From Cylicocyclus nassatus (taxonomy: Eukaryota > Nematoda > Chromadorea > Rhabditida > Strongylidae), in NCBI GenBank assembly GCA_958299035.1, contig CATQJL010000316.1:34785441-34849440 (forward strand): 64,000 nt of DNA. Reading direction: 5' to 3'. Positions 12,551 through 22,217 of the stretch are shown here, piece by piece. Every line of letters starts with the position of its first letter. Positions within the stretch are counted from its first letter, which is position 1. Made by a program: the position numbers and the translations under genes. The notes beneath the pieces were generated by a model, which was given only the letters and a program-made list of their open reading frames with translations, had not been told where the DNA came from and searched no databases.

Positions 12551-13973
12551 CTATCATTTTACAAAAACTGGCTTCAAAATTCTACAATTTTACCCTGCGG
12601 CAAATCCTTTTTCGCAGCGCATCTCATGTCAAATCTTGCAACCTCTCCTTTACAAATGCAAGAAGTGTGAGGATTTTTGCGAAATTTTTTTGTTTGTCAC
12701 GCGAACTTGCGAAATCCTCTACTGCTTAAGGAATGTGGTAGTGGATCCCGAAATATTCTGAAAGTAGCCGGTCAACACTTGCGAAAAAACTGCTGGGAAA
12801 AAAGTTGTGAATTTTTCTAACGAGAAAGTGGCTGCGGCGCAACACAGTGCGATCAGAAAACGTGGCACAGAGACTAGGTATAATAGTTTATCGCTCCGAA
12901 TCGTGATATAGACAAAGTCCGATGCTCATTTCATTATTCCTGTTACTTTTTGTTGGAATCTGGAATTTCGAATTATAGTTTGAGTCCAATTTATTAAGCA
13001 AGCGCAGTCCTGACTCGCCTCTTTTTCGAGAATATTTGCGATTTGCGTGTGGTATAATCTTCTTTATTTGGCCAAAACCAGAGTCACTAATCTATAATTC
13101 ATCTATAATGGGTATAGAACATTGGAGAAGGGGTCATGCACTACATAACAGCTTAATTTGAACCTTATATCAATGCTGGTGGTGTAGTTACGGTCCAAAA
13201 TCGCGCTTGTATGCTATCGGCGCATCGTTAATGTTCTTGCGCGCTATTATCACTCGTTTAAACGAACAGAAGGGAACAGTTTCAAATCAAACTTATCTTT
13301 AACTAATCTCAAGGACCTCGCCTACGTATGGGAATCAAAAACCTACAGATTTGCTTTATGTTTGAGGCATACCTTCGATAGTCTAGAGACAGGGCGTCAA
13401 AAGTGAAGGTTGTTTGAACATCTGACGCCATAAATAGTGAAGGTTGTTTAAAGATGATCAGAGAAAAGAAAATGACAGAAAACAGATACAAAAAGCAAAA
13501 CAAACTGCTGAAAATAGGATAAAAACGCTGCAATAAGATTTAAAATCTTTCATTTGGCGGCTTTACAGAGTGCAGTTTTCGCTTCAGGACCAGCAATTCG
13601 CAACACGGAGTTTTAATTTTTGATGCGTCCTTTAAATTTTTACCCCCGCATTGACGTTCCTGTTTCCTGGGACGTTGTCTGGATTGTTGCACTTATTGTT
13701 CTGAGCAACAATCGCCCAAGCTGGAAAAAAATCGATGCGAAGGCATTGAAATAGAACAAGGTAAAGAAAAACGCACTTCTTACGATTTTTCGCAAAAAAA
13801 TCCACAATAATCGAAGAGGTAAAGGCTGGGTGGTTGTCTGCATTATGAACAGAAGCAAGATCTATAGAATGCACGAAAAAACCGGGTAAAAAGAGGTAAA
13901 CTAGAAGAAAAACAAGAGATTTTTGAAAACAAGGTTTTTGCCGGATTTCTCGTCCAAATCAAGGAATGTGATT

Positions 13974-14272
13974 TTGGGACGTTGTCAGCGTAAAAATATA
14001 GATCAAGAGCTTCAAAATGATATATAGCTTGCTAAAATTGGGTGCGAAACAGCGAAGAAAAGGGTACCAGAGCCAAATGCCCCGCGCCCCGCGTTTGGGG
14101 TAGCGAGGTAGCGCGCAGCGCGCGGAGACGCAGACGAGCAGCGGAGACAGACCAGAGCCGACGGGGCATTTGGCTCTGGTCGTAGATCTCCGCGGGGTCT
14201 CAACGAAACCCTGTAACATTATATATCATTCTGACCGTCATGACACGCCGAGGGGAGCTGACAACGTCCCAA
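13974..14272. mobile_element. 300-bp MITE with 16-bp perfect ends
   Basis: TTGGGACGTTGTCAGC at 13,974 is perfectly inverted as GCTGACAACGTCCCAA ending at 14,272. Inside, an arm with ACCAGAGCCAAATGCCCCG (from 14,067) is mirrored at about 14,160-14,180. The intervening loop is very GC-rich, with many CGC/GCG steps. A short GGGACGTTGTC match also occurs near 13,669. The target duplication is unclear, so the superfamily is undecided. Confidence 0.75.
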
Positions 14273-14557
14273 GCTTTAAAAGTCACTTACTAACGAGATA
14301 GACCAGCATTTTCCTGCGCGACTCTCTGTGCACAATTAAGCGCAGTTTCTCATTCTAATTCAACTCCAACAGCTTTCCAAACTTTTGAAACTCATTTTTG
14401 GTCAAGTGGGAGGCTAAATGAGGAAGGTTGTCCTGAATTCTGAGGAAATTTTCACAGAAATTCTCTTTTCAGCGTAAAAAAGGCTTTAAAAAAGCAATTT
14501 CTCGGTTTCGCTGAGACATTCTTCAAACATTCTTTCCTATATTTGGTTCATTCACAC

Positions 14558-14578
14558 ATCCGGGGCTTCGCCCCGGAT
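14558..14578. repeat. 9-bp GC-rich hairpin
   Basis: ATCCGGGGC-TTC-GCCCCGGAT is a perfect stem with a 3-base loop, conspicuous in AT-rich surroundings. It may be a fragment of a transposon end; I see no partner. Confidence 0.6.
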
Positions 14579-14700
14579 AACTTCTGTTTTTTCCCCAGGT
14601 GAAGGTTGTGTCCTCTCATAGCCCTCAAAGTGAAGGGTTACCAGAGTATGTGGCTCTATGTATCGAGGGTATGGTTTGAGGTGTTTCAGGAGCCAAATTG

Positions 14701-14729
14701 GAGGGACAATACTTTTTCCGCACCCTATA
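14701..14729 (-). mobile_element. Isolated right end of the CAGGGTGCGG MITE family
   Basis: GAGGGACAATACTTTTTCCG followed by CACCC and TATA matches the right terminus of the element at 40,274-40,424. The left end was not found. It lies 12 bp left of the 1.4-kb inverted-repeat element, which may have disrupted it. Confidence 0.5.
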
Positions 14730-14741
14730 TACATAGTCATA

Positions 14742-16141
14742 AAGTGCGGTTCATAATTATACGAACACCCCAAATTTTGAAAGTTTTCGGACTTTTTGGA
14801 AGAAACTTAAAATGCCGTTGGTACCACGTAATAGAACACAGCCGGAAACGGTATATGGTCTATAAGAATGGAAATGGATGTCAATCTTAGGAGCGTTTTT
14901 GCGCCTAATGCGAATTTTTAGCGGTTTATAATTATACGAACACCTCAAACAAAGGTCCATCATTCACGATTGCAGTCATTTGAGTCCAGATTTTTTGTAG
15001 AGTTACAGTAACAAAGTCTGACATATCTGCTACACAATGAACCCAGTGCAGCTCAAAAAGAAGATCGCTTCTTTTTTTAGATGGCTTTAAATGCTTTTGA
15101 AGTGATTGCGCTCCAAAAACATACGTTCTTCTGTGGTTTACGCACTTTAATTAGCTTGTATCAAGGCCAAGAGATAAAATAAGCTTCTTCGATACATATA
15201 TTGTCTGACGCTTGGAAAATCTATGCATTTTCGTGCCGGTTTTCAGCCAAGTTCCAACCTTGCCCTATAGTTAGCACAATTTCGAGCCTCAAAACTCAGC
15301 TTCTCTCTCGAGCAAACAATTGATATGAAGCAGCTGCATTCTTTGCATAATGATGTAACCGTCTCAACGTTTTTGCGTTTTTTGTAGAGCTGATCTTGAG
15401 GCTATGGAGCAACAAACCAAATAAAGTTGTGATTGCAATAGTAAAAACAGTGGTTTTGGTGAAATGACGTCGGCGTGGCCAAAACAAACGCTCAACGCTG
15501 CTGATTTTTTCTGACCAAATACACACTGTTGTGAACTTCTACATACCATTTGCTTACTTCATTGTAGGGCTTCCGAAGATGAGTTTTGAGGCTCGAAATC
15601 GTGCTAACTCTAGGGCAAGGTTGGAACTTGGTTAAAAAACGGCACGAAAACGCATAGATTTTCCAAGCGTCAGACAAAATATGTATCGAAGAAGCTTATT
15701 TTATCTCTTGGCCTTGATAGAAGGTAACTGGAGTGCGTAAACCACAGAAGAACCTATGTTTTTTGGAGCGCAATCACTCCAAAAGCATTTAAAGCCATGT
15801 GAAAAAAGTAGCGATCCTCTTTTTGAGCTGGACTGGGTTCAGTGTGTAGCAGATATGTCAGACTTTGTTACTGTAACTCTACAAGAAATTTGGACACAAA
15901 TGACTGCAATCTTGAATGAAAAATGCACCTTTGTTTGAGGTGTTCGTATAATTATGAACCGCTAAAAATTCGCATTAGGCGCAAAAACGCTCCTAAGATT
16001 GAAATCCATTTCCATTCTTATAGATCATATACCGTTTCCGGCTGTGTTCTATCACGTGGTACCAACGGCTTTTTGAGTTTCTTCCAAAAAGTCCGAAAAC
16101 TTTCAAAATTTGGGGTGTTCGTATAATTATGAACCGCACTT
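14742..16141. mobile_element. 1.4-kb element with ~560-bp terminal inverted repeats
   Basis: The arms 14,742-15,302 and 15,577-16,141 are near-complete reverse complements around a 270-bp centre. The ends read AAGTGCGGTTCATAATTATA inward, and TA flanks both sides (14,740-41 and 16,142-43), consistent with a TA target duplication of the Tc1/mariner type. A second copy of the terminal phrase (GCGGTTTATAATTATACG) occurs inside each arm at about 14,921 and 15,937-15,962, roughly 180 bp from the ends. No transposase is encoded. Two minus-strand frames (14,757-14,963 and the mirrored 15,923-16,126 plus frame) are simply the same arm read twice. Confidence 0.85.
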
Positions 16142-16584
16142 TAGTCATACATACAGGTCGTGAAAGATGCCATTTTATACCAAAAATTATTCTATCGGGG
16201 GTCGTCGCACGCCGCTACGTCCGATCAAGATAGTTTGTGACTGAAAGAAACAACAAGAGGTAAATAGAGTGAAAGTCGACTACTTCAGAGGCATCGACAG
16301 CATCCGCAACGGCGTTCACTTCTGCGACAACTCGCCTATGCGGTGCCTATGCGGTTAAAAAGGTCCTCTCATATCGTTAGGTTGAACTTCCAAAAATACA
16401 CAGCCAAATCTGCTGTTGGTTCGTCTTACAGAATAGGCTTTGCGTCTACTACGTATCTTGGCCAACGATTTCGATGCACACCGCCGTTCGTCATCCAACC
16501 AAATGTTGTAAGCTGTGTGTCTTACATGCAAATGGAAATCCTTCCAAATTTGTATTAAGCCCTTCAGGCTGTTGTAGATGATAC

Positions 16585-16624
16585 AATTTATTGCCCGAAG
16601 TTTCGGCAGGACGCCGTCTTCAGG
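16585..16624 (-). other. Candidate PLE terminal hairpin motif
   Basis: The minus strand reads CTGAAGACGGCGTCCTGCCG then AAACTTCGGGCAATAAATT. The same order of elements (CTGAA, GC stem, GCCGAAAC, then AATAAA) occurs at 20,188-20,240, at the end of the Penelope-like remnant. CTGANGA...GAAAC is also the order of hammerhead ribozyme core bases. Stem pairing here is imperfect, so ribozyme activity is only a guess. No coding part of an element is recognised nearby. Confidence 0.35.
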
Positions 16625-16898
16625 TGATGAAAAGGCTTCAGTCACATTGATACACGATCTTGCCGCCAAATATTTCCCCACGACTTGCCACTCGATTCGT
16701 TTTGAGGGGAAGCAGGGAGTTTGGAGGCGAAGGTCCACTCACCAAGTATATCACCGATGTAGCTAACAGCGACTCCGATGTGCTTGGTCGAGTGTGGTGT
16801 CGAATGAGCACCCAAGTCACTGTGGGGTTGCTTAATTAGGCACACAATTCTATAGTTCACAGTACAAAAGATAAGCATCATTTCACTCGTTATAAATA

Positions 16899-17360
16899 AC
16901 TAGCTGGCTTACCCGGCTCCGCTCGGCCCTGTCAAAAGATTATGATAAAGATTTCATCCCTATCCATGTACAACTTTTCCCTGTGCCCACTATCACATTT
17001 CTCTTCTCAGCATGGTCACTTACCCTCCTGTGTGCCAACTCCCAGTCCTGTAGCTTGAACTTTGCAAAGTCGATAAATTCGATAAAAGTAATCGATAATA
17101 CCAAAAAAATATTGTATTCGTAATCAGGATGCTCACTTACCCCCCTGTGCCAACTTCCAGCCCCGTAGCTTAAACTTTGCAAAAAATCGATAAAAATAGC
17201 TATCGATCGATAAGGAAAAGTAGCCTACGACACGCTCCCCGCCCCGTAGTATAGGTATGCCAAGTTTGGTCCAAATCGGTTTAGAAATAAAAAATTCTAT
17301 TCCGCACATGCGTACATACATACTGACAGATAAACAAACGTTCAGCTTTATATATGAGAT
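16899..17360 (+). repeat. Dispersed repeat, copy 2, with internal tandem unit
   Basis: It begins ACTAGCTGGCTTACCCGGCT, as in the reverse copy at 1430-1599. Internally, a unit of roughly 120 bp is present twice (from about 17,008 and 17,130), each with CTCACTTACCCNCCTGTG, CCAACTYCCAG and a CGATAAA cluster. The end carries TATGCCAAGTTTGGTCCAAA followed by TCGGTTTAG and CATACATACTGACAGA, a phrase typical of 3' ends of invertebrate RTE-like or Helitron-associated repeats as I know them. No ORF of a mobile element survives. Confidence 0.6.
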
Positions 17361-18127
17361 TTTTCATTTTTGCTATTTAGTTTGGGCTCGCGAGCAAGAA
17401 TGTAGGAGCCTATCAAGGCTTTTCGTGCGGAAAATAGGTGATAAAAAATGGAGCCCCAAAAATTATACCAAAACTGATTGGCAGTGCTGTTTTCCAAGTC
17501 TGAGTTAGTTGCAATTCCAGATTACAGTGTAGCGTGTAATGTGGCAAGGATCAGCATGGAGTGTTCGGCCAAGATTTTGTACCTGATATCGTAATCTAAA
17601 TTGTTATGGTCGATCATTCTGTTCTTTCTCCGTGGACTAATCATGCTTTGCCTCTTTTTGGTAGTTGGATGTTCGCTGATACGCACACCCACACCCACAC
17701 CTTGAAATGAAACTAAGCAGAAACAGGGATGAGAAATGCCTAAGTAACAAAGGAGGTTATAATACAGGTGTTGTAGCCTTCTACTTGTACTTGTATCTTG
17801 GGTGGGTCCGGGACATTTGTAAAATAGCAGTTTTATCAGTAGACCGGATATGAATAAGAACAAACGATAAGACGGGACTAATAACTTAGCTAGCAGTATA
17901 GCGCTCAGTTCCCGCCCATAAGTCAATACGCACCAATAGATCCAAGAGATCACTAGAAACAATAACACAAACAATAATAATTACAATGTTACCCTCCAAC
18001 AACAGGGTTACTGCCAGTTGCGGGTTCCCCGCGCGATGCGGCGTACTGTACAGCTGGAAAGGCCCAAAAAACACGCCCGCACTGGTTTGTGTGCACGAAA
18101 CGGGGCGATCGTCGACGGATATCCTTT
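17361..18127. other. No supported gene
   Basis: A 150-codon minus-strand frame (17,522-17,974) is hydrophobic at one end and has no recognised domain or convincing splice context. The stretch 17,990-18,120 is locally GC-rich, with an inverted GTTACCCT/AGGGTTAC at its edge, and may be transposon-derived. Confidence 0.35.
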
Positions 18128-18525
18128 AACTTCACTTTTTTATGTGATCCCCTGGGAATCCCCAAGGGATCACCTCTCATTCTTCAAAGTCATTTATCTT
18201 CCTAAAAACTCACTGAAAACGCGGTAAGGTTGTACTGAGGTTATACCTAGTACGGCGCTGCTGAGCATGTTTTCGACAGGAGGAATAGAATGTGAAAATT
18301 GTGAGTTCTTCGATAATCTCTGGCTTGCGAGCAGTGGTTCATCGAAAATTTCTATAACCAAAATTTCACTTATTTCTACCATAAACATGTTTAGCAGTGT
18401 CGTAGTATATGCCCAGCACACTTTCATCGCGCTTCCATTGAATTTTCAAGAAGAAAAATGAATTTGAAATTGAGAGGTGATCCCCTAGGAATCCCCAGGG
18501 GATCACACAAAGTAGTGAAAACTAA
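18128..18525. mobile_element. Palindromic-end MITE (GTGATCCCCTGGG)
   Basis: The arms 18,128-18,215 and 18,440-18,525 are inverted. Each terminus is itself a small palindrome: TGATCCCCTGGGAATCCCC then AAGGGATCACCTCTCA, mirrored as TGAGAGGTGATCCCCTAGG then AATCCCCAGGGGATCACA. The interior is AT-rich and non-coding. No target duplication was identified. Confidence 0.75.
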
Positions 18526-20187
18526 TTCTTGTATGGCAGCACCCTTGCAACCATTATGCGTAGGTATCAGAGTATGAGAATCTTCATAACCCAAATAGGG
18601 AACGAAGAAGAAGATATCTAGATAGCGAGATAGGAGCATCCCCTCTCAGATCCCCTCCTCTCCCCGCGGTGATGTACGTGCATACGGGCCTTAGTCATAC
18701 AAAAGCCGACGACGTTTATATGTACAAAGACCCAAAGTTAACGTGAAATGCTCTTCTTTTACTCAACAGGTAGGTACAATATTTTACATAGCATGCAGCC
18801 TAAAAAATCCCTGTGGTGATATGCTATTTTGAAAATACGTTGTTGTTTTAGAACAGAAGTGAGGCACATAGTTCACGTGACATATTATCGAAGGTTTGTT
18901 GAACAACAGACAAATATTCGCTGTTGAAGCTGCAGAAATATTGCAAAAACCTTAGTTGCAGCAGAATAATGGTAAAAAACCACTTTGAGATGCGGTATCA
19001 TTGCAGGCGTTTCAATTTGTCTGGTCCGACACACCATGACTCCTGCGGCAAGATTGTGAAAAACTACAAAACTTTTGAAAAGCACCGACAAATCAGATAG
19101 CCGGCAAAATCAGCTGCTTTCGGTTGGCACAACCCCAGACAGAGACGCCGCAAACGTGGCGCAGACGCCTAGCAAGGGCCGCCCTATCCACACCATGTAT
19201 AGGAGATGTCATAGGAATTAAGATAGAGAGTATGTAATTACACTATCTTTGACTGTTCGAAAAAAATCAACAAGAGATTTTAGTAGGAACATCTTAATTA
19301 CTTTTCTTAACGTGTCGAAAACATCTTTTTTGTCCAAACTCCCTTTTCTCAACAGAAGTAGTAATACCTTCAATGTGTTTTACCTTTGCAAACCCTGGAC
19401 GTGCTCCGTCTTTATTTGTGCTTCAGTATCTACCTCTGTATAGTTCACCTCAGTGAAAAGAAGTGACTTGAGGTGAAGTTACATGTAAAAAGAGCTCTAC
19501 AAATGATCAGCTGGTTTCTCGAGATGTCTGAACCATGTCAAACAGATGAATATGTCTTCTCTACACATGGCAAACGGTTACTTCCCTTTAAATCAAGAAA
19601 TCACCATATTCGGCGTAAGAAAAATGGAGAATTCTTCTTCCGAATAAGTCCAACAAAAGGTAACGACAGTCCCATTTTCTCTTTTCCACCAAGAAGGGTT
19701 TCAGGAACTTCCTGAATACAAATTTGCTACGGACTTGAAGCACAAAAGTTTCAGATTTACTGCTTCGGTAAAACCATATACCGCATGCAAAATCCGTGAT
19801 CTTGAAGTAGCGTTTTTTAATGTCCTTTTACTTCAGCTTATTTACGCCTCTAAAATTTTTCTTCATTTCATTTTTTTGCGATTCTGTAGACAGACACTGA
19901 TAATACCAATGTGAAAGAGAGGAAGGCAGAAATGAGCAAGAAACGTTTATTTTACTAACAGGACTGAGCGGATACACAAATAGCTAACTGAGACTGAAGA
20001 ATGATAACTTGCGTAACTCAGTACATATGAGAAACCATATGAGCATGGTAAGCGATGTGGCTATAAGCACTTATCTTGGTGCTGTTCCTGTGGTGCAAAT
20101 ACCGCAACCGATTATTGGCTTTAAATTTCTCACAGTGAAGCCAAACAACACATCCTTCACTTGGAGAAGCTGAATTGTTACTTGTAT
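18526..20187. other. No supported gene; one solo transposon end
   Basis: At about 18,650-18,696 the phrase GATCCCCTCCTCTCCCCGCG, then GTGCATACGGGCC, resembles the right end of the element at 1-708. The rest is AT-rich. A frame at 19,473-19,715 lacks an ATG and family resemblance. Confidence 0.4.
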
Positions 20188-20576
20188 ATTCTTTATTCGA
20201 CTAACGTTTCGGCGGTGTCGGCTTTTTCAGAGTCTGAAATTATCGAATGCATAAGTGAACTTTCCTATCAAAAATCGCCTCAAGACTTAAGAAGCTGCTC
20301 AATGCGTCAGTGAACTAAGAACTCGAAAGTGAATGCAGGACCAAACTAATACCTACCTAAACAAATGCCGACAGAGTGGTGCTGCAGATCACTATACCTA
20401 TATAGTAACTGCGCCCTAACTTTTTTATATACCTAGTGGCCTGGCCCCAATTGACCTCAGTAGCCGCAAAGGCTCTGATAAGGCCTCAACTCATTAGTGA
20501 TGTCTATGCACTCATTTTTCGAATCATTGGACTTTTGGCGGTAATCCAGAATGCTTCTAAAGTCTTGCGCCGCGCC

Positions 20577-20618
20577 GTATTTGAAATCCTAGCTAGGATA
20601 AGCTAGGATTTCAAATAC
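20577..20618. repeat. 18-bp perfect palindrome inside the PLE remnant
   Basis: The arms GTATTTGAAATCCTAGCT and AGCTAGGATTTCAAATAC flank AGGATA. It interrupts the PLE reading frame between the ILA and KTLEAFW parts of the C-terminus, so it looks like a small insertion or snap-back duplication rather than host sequence. Confidence 0.85.
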
Positions 20619-20796
20619 GTGCGCTAAGATCGTAACCTTCACGCGTTGTCTGCGTCATTATGGAACTGTTGCGGTGCTTGCCCAGTGGAGTTGCAGTGTT
20701 CGATTTTTTTGAGCCCGTCTAAGTGTTCTTTGACGCGCATAGGGGCCGCCCCATCTCGCCGATGTACATGCCTCCACATGTCCAACAGGTGATAAG

Positions 20797-21908
20797 CAGG
20801 GTTGAGCGTGGGGTCAGGCGCGCTCGATCTGGGGGATCGTATTGAGGGTAAGACTGAGGGGGGGAGATCGTAATTAATAATCGAATTTATTAAGTTGGGG
20901 AGATACTGTGAAGGTGAAGAAGAAATGCGCTAGTCCGGTGGATATCGCGATCACATGAAGGAATGACGGTCATAGATAGCGTACTGATTGTTTCTACAAT
21001 GGAAGATTCAGCCAAAATTTATATCTTCATCTCTTTTACCTTGACATATGAGGTCGACAAGGAAGCTTGCTGCGTGAAATGGGTATCATTTCCATAATCA
21101 GCATGTCAAGTTACCTCTATGCGCTCTACAAACTATTACCTACTGCAGTCTCTAGTGTTTCCCAACGTCTAAAAAGCGTGATTTTCAAACGTGATCAGCT
21201 TGGTTTCAGAAGTGAGAAAAGTCAGCTTTTGTATACTCACAACAAAGTAATGTTCTCTACAAGTTCATGCTACAAATCGAGCTTCATATCGCTTTCAAAC
21301 AGTGAAGTAAGAAGTGCTGCCAAAATTCCGACCGGCGCGTTTTTCACTTGAGTGCTTTAACTCCTCGGATTAGCACAAGGCAGAAACGAGTCAAATCAAG
21401 CTCAAACACTTACTGTGGGATCTTCGAGGGTTGAGCTCTCGAATCACATAAAACTTTGGTAGGAAAGCTTTTTCGGAAATAAAGTTAATGGGGTCAGGCG
21501 CAACCCCTCAAAAGGTCAGGCCGCCTGAGCTTTTGAAGGGTTGCGCCTGACCCTCTTAACTTGCCTTCAAAATCCAAAAATCGCCCCTTTTTTGATATGA
21601 GTATTGAGCGCGAAGCCTCTTCTTGCTATATTGAAAATTTGGAGCCAAACACTCCACCCCTATGAAAATTATAGCTCTGAAAAGAGGACTATCCAGATCT
21701 AAAACTTGCCGTCAAGTTGCGTGTGGTTGTGCAATCGCAGAAAGTCGGGCCTACAGGCTTTCAAAAAATAGAAACCTGCAGTGAAGGCTGGTCTTTTTCA
21801 AAATATAACACCTTGAGGACTTGGAGGTGAAGCGGAGGGTCGTTTAGGGGCTTCCACAGGGGGGGGGTCGTTTTTGAAGGACTTGTGCCTGACCTCTTGC
21901 TCAACCCT
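20797..21908. mobile_element. hAT-type non-autonomous element 1
   Basis: The termini CAGGGTTGAGC and GCTCAACCCTG are perfect inverted repeats. The 8-bp GTGATAAG is present on both sides (20,789-20,796 and 21,909-21,916). CAGGG ends plus an 8-bp duplication are the hAT superfamily signature. The element is 1,112 bp with no transposase. A GGGGTCAGGCG phrase is subterminal and recurs in an internal 24-bp hairpin (21,490-21,553). It inserted into the GIY-YIG coding part of the Penelope-like remnant. Confidence 0.88.
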
Positions 21909-22217
21909 GGTGATAAGCTACACTATTCCCGCAACCAAGCAGTCGCCTTCCTTGCCCTGCGGGCATATGATGCATCCTGGAGTCATGCCTATCACATGCC
22001 CTATTTTGTACTAAGTGATGTTTCAGGTTTGTAAGGGGTATGCCAAGTACCCTTATCCAATCCTGGAGATCCGCTTGTGGTACTAATCTTCCGACCGTCT
22101 AGCTTAACTCCTCTGAGATATACGGCAAGCAGAAAAAAATCTTTCCTTCGGTTTCTGTAACCACATTGTCCCGGACTCGGCGATGTTTTGCGTAAGTATG
22201 CCCAGAGGTCTTATAAC

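Larger units (their letters stand above)
5089..13973. other. Long AT-rich stretch without a supported gene
   Basis: I searched both strands and found no exon chain. A mariner-type terminus (8018-8036) and the 5' part of a TA-flanked MITE (12,450 onward) are listed separately. The longest frame (12,229-12,729, plus, 166 codons) runs from unique sequence into that MITE, so its second half is transposon sequence. Frames at 5302-5628 and 11,387-11,662 have non-ATG starts and no family resemblance. The region could hold small exons that I cannot see without transcripts. Confidence 0.4.

Noticed and set aside
12229..12729. 166-codon plus-strand ORF with ATG
   Set aside because: From about 12,450 it runs through a known MITE body; the unique first half is unrecognised and ends in no splice site.
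14757..16126. Two similar short ORFs (LRCSYNYEPLKIRIRRKNAPKI type) suggesting a gene family
   Set aside because: They are the same sequence read from the two inverted arms of one transposon.
17990..18120. tRNA or small RNA gene in a GC-rich patch
   Set aside because: No acceptor stem or T-arm consensus could be found on either strand.
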